DNA of 64,000 nucleotides from the NCBI GenBank assembly GCA_949752735.1, contig OX457041.1, positions 21,250,117 through 21,314,116 on the forward strand, read 5' to 3'. The position numbers and the translations under genes are program-made. Origin of the DNA: Lumbricus terrestris (lineage: Eukaryota > Annelida > Clitellata > Crassiclitellata > Lumbricidae). The notes beneath the pieces were generated by a model, which worked only from the letters and a program-made list of their open reading frames with translations, searched no databases and was not told the DNA's origin. Below are positions 20,075 to 32,400 of the stretch, in pieces. The first letter of the stretch is position 1, and each line of letters opens with the position of its first letter.

Positions 20075-20735
20075 TGAATAACACAAAATTATTTGGTGGC
20101 ATCTATTGTTTTATTTAGTTATGCGTGTGACATGCTATGATTTGCTCCGTTTTATAGTTTGTTCTAAAATTTATGTATTCGTTCTATTATAATGTAATTG
20201 TATTAATTGTAGTGCATTGTAATTGAATTGTGTGGCACTTGTGTGTGCTCTTAATTGCCAGATGTAAATAGAGGTTACTTAATTATTTATTGCTTGCTTA
20301 CTAACTTTTTCATACTTAGGACATCAAAGGCCGTTGAGGTTATAAGAGATTAATTTAGTATAATGCAGCATTTGAAAAATTGTAAGCGAACGGTCTAAAT
20401 ATTTTTAACCCAACAAATGCATCGCCTGTTACACGTAGGCCTACATTCCTTAAAAATTGTAGTCAAGAATTATGTCTTGTCATTATTTTGCGTTCATGTG
20501 AATTGTTTCAATTGCATAACTAGGCCTTTACACTGTAAGCGGTTGCGGTCTGTCAACCGGACTATTCAATAGAAGGAATATTATTAGTATATTTCCGAAT
20601 GTTTCGGCAATAATGTGTGCTGAAATCAAGGCTGAAATAATAATAATTATTGTAAAATTGATAACTGACGTGTAATCTTTGCTGGAACTTCTAGCGACAT
20701 CTGCTGGTGCCTCAACGTAAGTAACGCAAGTGGGT
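20075..20735. other. Intergenic stretch upstream of CLASRP
   Basis: AT-rich sequence beginning with the likely LINE 3' tail (TGACAAGGTGAATAACAC). No gene seen. It probably includes the CLASRP promoter, but no core element stands out. Confidence 0.4.
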
Positions 20736-20805
20736 GAAAAATGGCGTCGGCTTATGTTGAATTGTGCAAAATTGAAACGGTTTTTGTTTAATTGCATCGA
20801 TTTTC
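20736..20805 (+). promoter_or_regulatory. Candidate 5' untranslated exon of CLASRP with a uORF
   Basis: A GTAAGT-type donor (TTTTC|GTAAG) follows 20805 and could splice to the acceptor at 21969 just upstream of the CLASRP start. The segment contains an ATG in good context (GAAAAATGGCG) at 20741 opening a 16-codon frame that stops at 20791, so it would be an upstream ORF. A second GTAAGT lies at 20717. Transcript evidence would be needed to choose the exon. Confidence 0.3.
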
Positions 20806-21381
20806 GTAAGTATTTCAGTGCACTGTAGGGCTGAATTCAAAGAAGAATACTACATCTAGTTTAAGTAGAGTAAGTAAAACTTTGTGATAAAGTATGAATC
20901 AACGCACTAACCAGTGAATTTCGGAATGTTGTGTGGCTTGTTTTACTATTTCAGTAATACTTGGTCTCTTGCAAATAATTTCCAGCGATTATTAGTGCGT
21001 TTATGGATAAAATTCAACTCTGAATCGCCTGCGGCCGATCGCATACTAGCAGTATGGAAAAAACAATGACATGGACCACTGCGTCCTCCGCACAGCAGAG
21101 GTCTGGGATAAGAGGACACTGATTGCCGCATACATCTATAAAGTCTATGAAAACACCTTGCATATAGCGACAATTGAATGGAGAGCGTTTCTGAAATACA
21201 GATAAGATTTGTGGCAACAATCTTTACACGCCGAAATGTGCTTCGCCGCACGAACCAGAAGTTATGCGGGGAAAATCATAACTTTGGCAAATTGCCTTTT
21301 TGGTTTCCTCAGTTTTTAGTGTTTTTTTATCTTCATTAAGCCCATGGGTCATGTATGTATGTATGCATGCATGTGTTATTG

Positions 21382-21600
21382 TATGTATATGCACTTATTA
21401 TACCGCCCCTTCAAGATGCTACTCAGAGGTGCTCATGACTAGAGCACAAACACTGAATCGGAGTTTCACGCTGAAGCGCATGGGCAATTGCGAGAAAAGG
21501 ACTTGCTCAGGGTCCATGTGTGGTGGCTTGAAGTTGATTTGAGCCCGCAACTTTCTGGCTACAAGACACCAAACATGCACCTACACCACCGCGCTCCACT
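21382..21600 (-). repeat. tRNA-derived SINE, diverged copy
   Basis: Minus orientation. Matches the copies at 45487 and 54806 along its length: TGCACTTATTAT, CGCCCCTTC, CTACTCAGAGGTGCTC, ATCGGAGTTTCACGC, ending in ACACCACCGCGCTCC. The B-box part is eroded. It lies upstream of the first coding exon of CLASRP. Confidence 0.7.
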
Positions 21601-21979
21601 TGATGTGTGCATCAGGAATATTAAGGACTCTGATGCTTTACGAGTATCCACTGGTTTCTCATGCATTTCAGCACATGCTCATCATTAAAGGGTTAAACCA
21701 GGCACAGCGATCAAGTTTTTCATGCATCACTAACAGCATATATGGCAACTGTTAAAAGTCAACAGTTTTATAGGAAGCTTGAGGATCTCATCACCTGACC
21801 ATTCAGCAAATTTGAATGCATATTTTATTTGTTCAATGACTAATATATAATAGTCTTTGACAAAATACAATTATGCATTATATTAGATTAATTTAAGAAC
21901 TAATAATGTTCAGCATTAGGAACATGATTACTGCACAGTGTCTGTAATAAATTGCATTTGTTGTTTCAGTCAAAGTAAG

Positions 21980-22078
21980 ATGTGGCATGAAGCCAGAAAG
22001 CAGGAGCGGAAGATTCGTGTCATGATGGTTGATTACAAGAAACGAGCCGATCGCAGGAGGGAGTATTATGAGAAAATT
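21980..22078 (+). CDS. CLASRP: CLASRP coding exon 1
   Basis: ATG at 21980, 10 bp inside the exon (acceptor TTTCAG at 21964-21969), donor ATT|GTAAGA. Encodes residues 1-33, the family-defining MWHEARKQERKIR and VDYKKRADRRREYYEKI. Confidence 0.93.
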
Positions 22079-25000
22079 GTAAGATGGAAGAATTGTTTAA
22101 TATATTTATTTGCTTAAAATCTGTATATTTTCATGTATATTTAATGGAACTCAAAACACAGTGTTTGGACAGTAAATCTTAGACTTCAATGAATTATTTC
22201 TGTAATGCAGCCTTTATGGTTTTACTAAGTTCTCAGTGCCATATTTGCAATCGTGATGGAATTTTGCAGAATTCATGCAATTTGGCAATGTTTGTAACAT
22301 CACTTCAGTATTATAGTATAATTGCTCTTAGTAAATGCTATTAATTTGTATGGGCACATGTCTGCATAGATTGTAATGATCGCAACAAATTGCTAATTGT
22401 TGAATTTTTCGGTGTGGTGTTTTAGAAACTCGATCCTACACAGTTCCTTCGCGTCTATGGTCGTCCTACAAAAATACACCTTGACTCGGCAGTGGCAATG
22501 GCTGCGGAAGGACCACAGATCATGTTTGTTGCTGATTAGGCATTTCTGTTTTCTTCTTTTTTCTCTGCATGTATATGTTGAATTGCTCACAAATACAGAC
22601 AAGCACGCATACGTACAGAAGTGTGTTCTAAATCTGACTGTCTTGATTGGTTTTATGCAAGTATATGCATGCAACTGTACATGCATATAATTATAATGTA
22701 AAGATGGCATTGCGTATCTGCACTTATTGTGCAAGATCTTGCCAAGTTTTGCTTCCATCTGTTTGAAATCATTCACCTTTGGATTAATTGGGTCACTATT
22801 TTAGGTAACCGGTTTGTCAGTCAGTTCTAGTAAACAAATATATATAATTATATTTATGATTTCATATATGTTGTGTATGACGTTTATATAAGAGGTCCTT
22901 AGAAGGCATTGTGGAAGCATTACATACATTATTTTTGTATTTCGTCTTAATACGATGCTTGCAGTCTTTAACAGTTTTTAGTCATTGCAGTGATAAGATA
23001 TATATATACAGGGTGGGCCAAAAGTATTTGTTCAACTTTGAAGGCCTATAACTTAGGCAGTTTAGCAAGTAAGTGTATGCTTAATGCATCAAATTAAAGG
23101 TATTTCACTCTAATACAGTGTTTCTTAACCAGTGTTCGACCGAACCCCTGGGGTTCGGTGAGCCAGTGCCAGGGGTTCGGCGGAGCTCCCCTGAAATATA
23201 TAATATTCAGGGTCAGTGAGTGTGAGTGAAAAATCATTTGCTATTCATTTTTTCTACTTTTATTTAATAAATTTTGTTTGAAATAGATTGCTGCCAGGCC
23301 CTACCTTATGAAATTTAAAGCTGTTCATCCTGTTAACCTAGCTATACTGCACTTCCCGATAATTAACACTACGTCGAGTCACAGTTCATCCTCGCCTTGG
23401 CCTACTTGGTTGAGATCTTTGGTGCACTCAATCATCTCAATTGCCAGATGCAGGGTGGTGGCGTCAATATAATTGAAGCGGAAGAGAAGCTTTGTGCTTT
23501 CCGAAACAGGTTACCATTGTGAAGTGTCGAATCGAGAACAACAACTTCGCTAACTTTCCTCTGCTAGATGAGTGTGTTAGTCACGATGAGTCTAAAGTTG
23601 GAGATAGATACCGCTGTACCAGAGGAGTTGAAGCAATTGATTGCATGCAATGCACCTGGTGGAGCTGGCAAAGTCATTTGATGGTTACTTCCCTGACAAA
23701 GTTATCCAGCAATATCCAGCATGGATGCGGCAGCCTTTCACCTTCGATATTGTACAGCAAATGTGAACGATCCATACCTGGACGATCTTATCGAACTTCC
23801 GCAGAGCCACATGCAACAATAATTGCTCTTTGGTACGAAAACACTCTCGAGATTTTGGTGCCGCCAATTGGAAGGATATCCTCGCATTGCTAAAGCCGCT
23901 CTTGAAATCCTCACACCGTTTGTCACATCATATCTCTGTGAGCAACGATTCTCAAAATTGGTGGAGATTAAATCCAAGAAAAGAAGCAGATTTGATTGTG
24001 AAAATGACACGTTCGAGAGTGAGTCTTTCCAAAACAGAGTCACGCATTTTTCACATTGTTTCCACACGGCAACAACAAAGGACACCTTAAGATGCAATTG
24101 GTAGTGTTGGTACATTAGTTAAGTGTAGTAGTTCATGTAGGCTATTGAATTAATACTGTATCACAGTTGGTAGGCTACAATTTTTTATTTCCTTTTGTTC
24201 CCATTAGTAAAAAAATTATTTTTAAAACTTGAGGGGTTCGGTGAGTGGTCATGGATTTCTCTTGGGGTTCGGCTCCCTTGAAAAGGTTAAGAACCACTGC
24301 TCTAGTATTAACTCTAAAAAAGTCGAACTGTTACTAGTTTAGGTTTTAATTATATACTAGGAACAGCGCTAGCTACCATTTTTTGTCATTGCTGACGCAT
24401 TATGACGCCGTTTCCCCGGGAAATTCTATCGTTTTTTGCTAAAACGCGCGTAGACACGATCATTTTGGGTGTTTGTAGGGTCCCTACCATGAATATCTTC
24501 TAATCGGAAAACCACGTCCTTTCAATTTTGCCAACAGCCGTGCACTGCCATGCGCTGCTTCAGACGCTTGCACACTGCCAGCGGTTTCTTTGCGTAAGAG
24601 CTGGAGAGCTCGCTGGACTTCTCGTCGACAAACTGCTTTAACTTTAGGTCTATAATCTTTTCCAATACACTATTCAGTGCTTCTAAGACTGCCTGTTTTG
24701 CGCTGAATTTGCATGCAGGGCCTGCCCTGGTCATTGTCTTGACTGCAAATGTACGCGGACACACGAGCAATGTTAGCGGATGTGAGCGCAGTGCGCTACG
24801 ATTCCCATGGTTTGCGATAAAGTCCTGTTTTATTAATTTTCCGTAGCAGATAATACAAGGTATTGTTTATTCCATCCTCTGTTAGAATATTCGTTAATCA
24901 TTTCAAACGAATTAAATCCCTTACCAGTTCGTAAAATTAAGATCGAAACGCGATCATCGTCTGTCAACGGCGCCAGGTTGCGTCACAAATGACAGCAAAA

Positions 25001-28000
25001 TATAGTAGCTAGCGCTGTTCCGGGCATATAATTAAAACCTAAACTAGTATCAGTTCGACTTTTTTAGAGTTAATACTAGAGTGAAATACCTTTAATTTGA
25101 TGCATAAAGCATACGCTTACTTGCTAAACTGCCTAAGTTATAGGCCTTCAAAGTTGAACAAATACTTTTGGCCCACCCTGTATATATATATGTGTGTGTG
25201 TAGTCAGAGGAGTACCATGCAGCATTATAACGTAATTGACACTGCCCTTTCAGCCAACTAAGACAAGTCTTTTGCAAAAGAAGTCATTAAATTAACATTT
25301 TCTTGCATACATTTCAGGCAGCCATGGCAGGGAAATGCCGACGTTCTTATCGACAGATACGATGTTCGTTCCCACATCGATTTTATTCCCGAACCACCAA
25401 AGTCATCGAAAAGGTTAGGATAGCATACCATTGCTTAGTTGCAGGGCAGTTTTTCAAGTTTGCAGAATTTCATTTTTATTTGTGGCAATTTTGGATCACA
25501 GAACAAGACCATTGCCCTCATAAACTTTCTTATGCTGTGGACTATTAAAAGTTTCACTGGTCGGTATTAGCATGGACTGGTGCTCTTTCACATCAGAATT
25601 ATATAACATGTTATGTTAAATTTAGATTTCATAGTATTGCCACAGCTTATTACAGCTGTATTTGCTTCTGTTGCAGTGTATAACAGTAATAATAGTGTAG
25701 CAAAGTCTTACATACTTAAAGCCACTTTTTACGTTGTGGTTACTGTCTAAATTTGAGTGCGATCCAAACGGTGATCAACTCTTTGGGAGCCAGCCACAGT
25801 TTGAGTAGCACTGCTCTAAGGTCATTTTGTTCTGTGTTTCCATCCACAAATGACACTCAAGTATATTATGTCATTTGTGCAATGTATGTTTGTATCAGTT
25901 TGTGAATTTTGATGTGGTGATTATTCTGTTAGGAAATTTTTGGAGTTGAAGTTTATCATCAGCTAACCAATTGATGATTTCTTCTATTGTAGTAAAGTCT
26001 ATGTGTTTGGTCCTGCTTGCAATGCAGTGAGGGGAATTTAGATTATGAGAATTTTATTTTGGCAAAACTTTGCTGGCTTCACATATCATTAACTTAACAA
26101 CAGAAGATTTTGGGCCATTTTGTGATGTTTAATCAACATGACCATTCTGGGTCCAACAGTTTGACAAATCAGATTCTCAGTGGACTTCAGTTTTAATAGA
26201 TTTTAATATGCGAGTACGTATACTGTTGGCTGATAGTTGTAAAATTTATAATCATTTATATAGCACTACTTCAAGTGAAATTGCTGTTTAAATCACTTAG
26301 CTTTCTTTACCTGACAACATGAAGCCTTAGCTGAACCACTGGGAAGAATTTCTATAAATATCATTTTATGTCTGTTTTTCGTATGAGATATTACTATCTC
26401 TCTCTCTCTTGTCTTTGATTTTTGGCAGATTTTGTATAGCTGAGCGGTTTTTCATGTAGTTCACCGTTGTTTGATTGCTTGCACGATTTGGAGTGAATGC
26501 TGAGAAATAATTAATTGGATATTTCCAGTTGATATGCTACATTACTGTTTTACTTTACATAGCTCTGATGCTGACCATGAAGAGGGCAAATGCTACTACG
26601 AACGTTATCGAATTCTTGTACAGAATGAATGTGCATCAGGTTTGTTTTTCTGCTTCTCTTACTTTAATAAATTAGCAGCATGTTTTCGATATTATATTGT
26701 TTGTCGTCGATTGTTTATCAAGGCTCAATGATATAAAAAAATTGTGCTGTGATCGAGGACTTTTTTTTATAATTATAGTCATTTATTTGGTAGTACTTCA
26801 ATGAAATTCTTATGCTTATGCGCCAGTGAAAAAGCTGTTCGGCAGAAATCTTTTAAATGAATGACCAAATCTTTGAAAATAAAAAAATCTTGAAAAGTAA
26901 AATAAAATCTTGACAATGACATGAACAGAAATGTTTAAACATTTGTAAATCATAGTTTCATGGATATATAGATTGGTGCCATATGCTTAAGACAAATTGT
27001 GCGTAATGAAATAGTTTTGTTGTGCGATTGTAGTCACCGAGGAACAGTGTCTTCATCAGATCTATCTTGATGAGCAGTTTGGCTCAATGGAAACGATGAC
27101 AACAAAGAAAATAGAGGAAGATAAAAAGAAGTATGTCTTGGAATCTTAATCAGATATTATCTGATGTGAAGAATTCATTTGCCAATATAATGCACTTGTA
27201 AGTGTCTAAATGTTTATTTTAAAGTATGTGATCATCCACTGGAAAAGTTGAATCTTGAACTTGACTGTGTCAAGTTAGTAAGTTAAAACAAGAAACACTG
27301 CATAAATCTGACCTATAAGGAAATAACTAGCGGCATGATGTGAAACTTCACATGGGCAGACCCAGTTTGTGTCACAATTAGTGGATGATGCCGTATTAGA
27401 TAAGAAATCTGTGATATGAGAATGTTTGAAAGTTGGAATTCTATCAGATTTCTACAATTTAATTTTTAGGTCTGTAACGAAGAAAGCTGCTATCGGATAC
27501 ACGTATGATGATAGCACGCCAGCAGCTGAACCGAATGAGGAAGACGAGGATGAAGACGACTCAAGTTCAGATGAAGAAATTGATTTAGGTATTGTTTTAT
27601 AAGCTTTATTTAATGTTTATTGATATAATTAATTATTGAATTATATTATTAAATAAATTTGTAACGTGCGCAAGGTCACACCGAAATGTGATAACATTCT
27701 TGTTTGCAGTGATGATGATGAAAATGGTGTGATCATTTTGAGTTTGATAATTGTCACTTTAACTGCTAAGTATAATTGGGAAATAATGCATCATTGACAT
27801 TGTTTTGTGTTTTCTTTAGATAACATCCTTGACATTGACTTGTTGACCAAGGAACAGGAACAGCTTCTGAACATGATTTCAACAGAATATGGAATGAAGG
27901 GCATGGATTATTCTAAGTGAGGATTGCATCTGAGGCTTTTATTTTACTAAAAAAATTCAGGTAATTATTTTCAACGATGGCTTTGTCGGAATTCCTACAA

Positions 28001-29420
28001 AGCAGTTTCATTGAAGATGTATTGTAAGACTGTGCATTGTACGACTTTGGTTTATTTGTACCTGAGATAGTGGCTACTTCAAGTCAAGTAATTTTTTACT
28101 TCATGTACCTTGATGTAATAAGACGTGAACATTTTTGGGTTTTCAATTTGTAGTTTTCTGCAGATGGATCGCGATGAAGCCGAGGCTTTGAGAACAGCCA
28201 GGCAGCTTGAAGAAGAGAAAGCACAGTTCTCGGTTGGTCATCAATTGATCTTCTCCGCTATAACACCATTTATTTGTTTTGCATCTAATTTGAAGTTGGA
28301 AAGGCTTTTTGTATACACGCTTCTGTAGTCTGGAAGTTTTTTTTAGAACATAATGTAAATTCTGTATACAAGCAGAGATTGCATTCAAGAGTTTTGTTGT
28401 CTTCAAGGTAAAAAGAGTTTATCGCACATGGGAACCTAGAAAAGGTGCTACTAATTCCTTTTTTATAGACTTTGGGCTTTCAAGTGATGCCACCCAAGAT
28501 CCTAAATATAATATCAGCTAATCATGTTACTGTAGCGTAATATTCTTCTTTATGGCAGAGGCCTTTTTAACTTTTTAAAGTAAGAACTTCTGCCGTGATA
28601 AAGTAAGAGAATTGCTATTGAGTTGGGCCACACTTATTTACGTCAATGTGGAATAAGAAAGTTTTCATCACTGTCACATACATTATACGTATTGTGTCTT
28701 TCGTGACTAGTTTCTGCATTTGAATGTAGGGCCGAAAGTCTCGCCGTGAACGTAGAGCATTCAAAGAAAAAAGAATGAAAGACAGAAAGCTCAGCCCTCC
28801 TAGGTATTTATCTTCGAAAATATTTTGTACTCCGTCATTCAGCATTTTTTTATCGGATCTACTGTCATTAATCAGATGCACTGGTCAATGGTCATTCTGT
28901 TATTTTTCTGGTGTTATTAAGATAATGATTTTCTTATAGCGTGTCTCTTTTGTATTTCCACCATTAGCAAAGGTGTTGGGTTACATATATCTTCTCACTA
29001 TGACGCATTTTGCTCTATCACCACGTGCATTAATTGCAGTCTTTCGACGTGTTTGTCATGAAGCTCAGCCTATGAAGCAAGTTCTCATACTCGGCTCTGC
29101 ATTGGCAGTTTTTTACCAATATGGTAATACGGGATACTCCCATAAGGTGTCTGAATCAGACAGGGTATATAGTGATTAAGATTTGCCCAGGACCCAGGAG
29201 AGCATTGATACCTTATCAAAAAGGCTAATGTGGTTGGTAGCCTCATGCCATATAATCCATTTGGTCTTTGACACACTTGGTCCATTCACTCATCGGAAAT
29301 TGGAAGTTCTTGGCTAACTTGGGTTGTCACTTGATCGGGGTTTCTTGCCCAGAGGAGACTTCTTCTTCTTATCTCTTCCAACATGCTACAACAATGCAGT
29401 GTGACTACCTTGAGAAATGA

Positions 29421-29467
<47 letters not shown>

Positions 29468-32400
29468 TATGTCATATATATATAGGCCCTAGTGTTAATT
29501 TCTTTGTTCTTGTTTCAGTTATGCTGCTAGAGAAAGCCCCAAACCGCAGAAGTTCAACAAACTTAGAACGTAAGTAGTCCTTCGGTCCCTTGGTTCCAAT
29601 TGTGATATGATTGGATTTTTTTGCATTAGAGAACAATTCAGTTGCATATCAGCAATTTATTTCGCAGTATGTGATGAGGTCATTAATAGTTTTCGAATGA
29701 ATTAATTGCATTCATATTGACAATTGTACCTTGCACTGGCAACGTATTTCAAGGAAAACTTCTCAATGGAGTATGTGGTTGATGTTGCCTTAGATTAAAA
29801 ATATGCCAAACAGATAAGGATAAGAATAATGCAGGCAGATAAGGATAAGAATAAATTGCAGGCAGATAAGGATAAGAATTAGTTCGGTAAACACGGACAG
29901 CGAATCTGAGACACACAAGTAATTTTTTTAGTTATTCTAATAAGGAAGTCTTAGAGCAAGTCTCTACATCTATCCACCCTACCCAGAGAAGTGTATAATA
30001 GAAGGCATTGTACCACAGACTTTGTAGATGAGAGGATCTTTTGTATTGGTTTTATTTATTTAATCTCACTCTGATAATTTGGGTAGTTAGAATTGTTTTT
30101 ATGTAATATATTGCAATGCAACCAAAATTTGATGATTCCCTGCTTACAAAGCTTAGAGGTGCACATTGATTAAGAACTATACGATAACTGGAAAAGGTAA
30201 ATTATCAATTTAAAGCGAAAGACAGTCTTGCTAAGAGAGTCACAAACATGAGAAGCCAGAGAGTTCCAGATGAAGGAACCAGCAAATGTGAAGGAACAAT
30301 GGCCAAAGCCTTTCCTTAGAAGCATTGCAAATTTTGTCATTCTCATTTATAATAATAATTATGATAATAATAATTACAATAATTTATATGGTGCAGTATC
30401 ACAGCCATGGCATTACAAGGGCGCCTTACAAAGCAGGTTATAGACGGGATAAGCCCTAGCTAACAAGTATGATTTTATCATGGATTTAAAAGAATCCACT
30501 GAGCTGGCCGATCGAATAGCAAGAGGAAGTCTGTTCCAGCATCATTAAAATATGTTAGGCGGTCAAGCCGATCATATAGGTTGCTCAGAAATCTTAATAT
30601 TGCTGGTATTTAACTATTCTGAATTAATAATATTTGATGGTTCATTGTTTAAATGCTTGGCACAAAACTTGTAGTGTTTAGGTTAAACACACCTGGTCAT
30701 TGTCTAGGTACATTAATCAAGTCATTAGGGCCCAGTTGCTTGGTGTCTTCAACAGATGATTGATATCATATGGTATAGAATTTTTTAAGAAATTAATAAA
30801 CTCAGAAGTTGTGATTATACTCTGAGATGATCAGATAAAACTATAGGTTAATTTCTATCAACCTACAGGTCATCGTCTCGATCAAGATCCAAGTCTCCAG
30901 CGGCAGCCGGGGTCGTTCAATTCATCACCAGCTTCGGAGGCGAGAGCTCTGATGAGGGAGGAGTGGTTCACGGGCCAGCACTGCCCCCGCATTTACAAAA
31001 AAACTCGTCCAAAATGCATCGGTCGGTAACTGTTCTCTGTTTGGATGATCTGGGAAAACGATCCCTAACTGCCCTAGGCCAAAGAACCAAGCAACCAATC
31101 ACTTCGCGACCGCACTCTGCAGGGCGATGATGCCCTGACCTCAAAAACTCTGCCATGGCACAGATTGATTGAACTGACCCAATAAAATGTGTGAAAGGCG
31201 TAAGTTAAATTATCTGTGAGGTCGGACTGTACATAATGTGTGCATACATTTGCTGTAACATGTGAACTTCAACCCCTTCTTTTAACGTTCGTAATAACGG
31301 AAGTTCTGAAGTAAATTGGTTTCGAGATTGGAATGCATATTCAGTGACATTTCCCTGCAGCATCAATATTACATGTTAGAAATATGTGATTGTGCTCGGT
31401 AACTAATTACAAAGGGAGTGTTTGATTAGGGTATTTGAAAAGTTATCTAGAAATGTCTAGACACATGTATTCTAACTTTGTGATTCTACAATATACACAC
31501 ATGCACATATCTGCACATGTTTTAACTATATGCTTTGTGCATGACATGACATAACGTGTGTGAGTATACTATCAGTATGATGTTTACAAAATTATTCTGT
31601 TGTACGTAGTTTACGTTTTGTAGCCTTTTAACACTTTGACAATGAGCATGTACTAGAAGTGATTTGGAATCAATGCAGCCAGATGTTTACATGTTAGGCA
31701 TCCTAGAATTGCTGTATTTCTCTATAGTTTTGCCGGTGTTTTGATGTTAATTTCATAGCTTGGTCCTTTACTTGCAGGGTAAGTGAAGGATTATTATTAT
31801 CTAAAACACAGTGCCAATTATTAATGTGCTAAGTATCAGTCGAAATTTGTAGGCAGCAGTTCAAATTGAAGATTTCCTCTGAACACTTTGATAACTTGGT
31901 TACAAGGCATGCAGTCCTGGCCAATTAGCCACTTTTTCGTTGTTGCGTGACGATGGAAAATGATTTGATTAACAAAATGCCGGATTCTGTTTGTTTAGGT
32001 CGTATCGATCACGAGAGAGAAGTCCCGCCAGGAGAGACTCGGATCGAAGCTCTCGGAATAGAAATGGCGCACGATCATTGCGATCCAGGAGTCGGTCACC
32101 AAGAGGTCGGTCGCCAAGGGTCAGATCACCAAGAGGTCGAGCATCAAGAAGTCGATCACCGAGGGGTAGATCACCAAGAGGTAGATCACCAAGAGGGAGA
32201 TCACCAAGAGGTAGATCACCACGAAACCGATCAGGACCATTGCGCCAATCTCGGACGCGATCTCGGTCAAGGAGGATAACACGGTCACGGACACCAGATC
32301 GGGATCGGCGACAGGGAAATCGCAGAAGTCTGGATCGATATGAGGGCAGGTCGTTGGCAGCTGATGCACGAAGGTCTTTTGGTAGCCGATCGGGAAATGA

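Larger units (their letters stand above)
23009..25180. mobile_element. Mariner-type inverted-repeat element, interrupted by a hAT
   Basis: Flanked by TA at 23007-23008 and 25181-25182. Ends are CAGGGTGGGCCAAAAGTA and its reverse complement. The arms continue for about 190 bp: the left arm runs 23009-23115, is interrupted by the hAT, and resumes at about 24308-24390. The right arm occupies about 24995-25180. Between the arms about 600 bp remains, with an 82-codon minus-strand frame (24522-24770) of unknown nature. Long arms and the lack of a DDE transposase make it a non-autonomous, fold-back-like relative of mariner. Confidence 0.85.
22524..25317 (+). other. CLASRP intron 2, host of nested transposons
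   Basis: 2.8-kb intron. It consists largely of the inverted-repeat element 23009-25180 with the inserted hAT 23116-24299. Outside these it shows nothing recognisable. Confidence 0.85.

Noticed and set aside
22393..22776. 127-codon minus-strand frame over CLASRP exon 2
   Set aside because: It is antisense to a conserved exon and has no recognisable domain.
31022..31025. Stronger-looking GTAACT donor for CLASRP exon 11 at 31026
   Set aside because: It would shift exon 12 into a frame that meets TAG after about 20 codons, whereas GTCGGT after 31021 keeps the RS frame.
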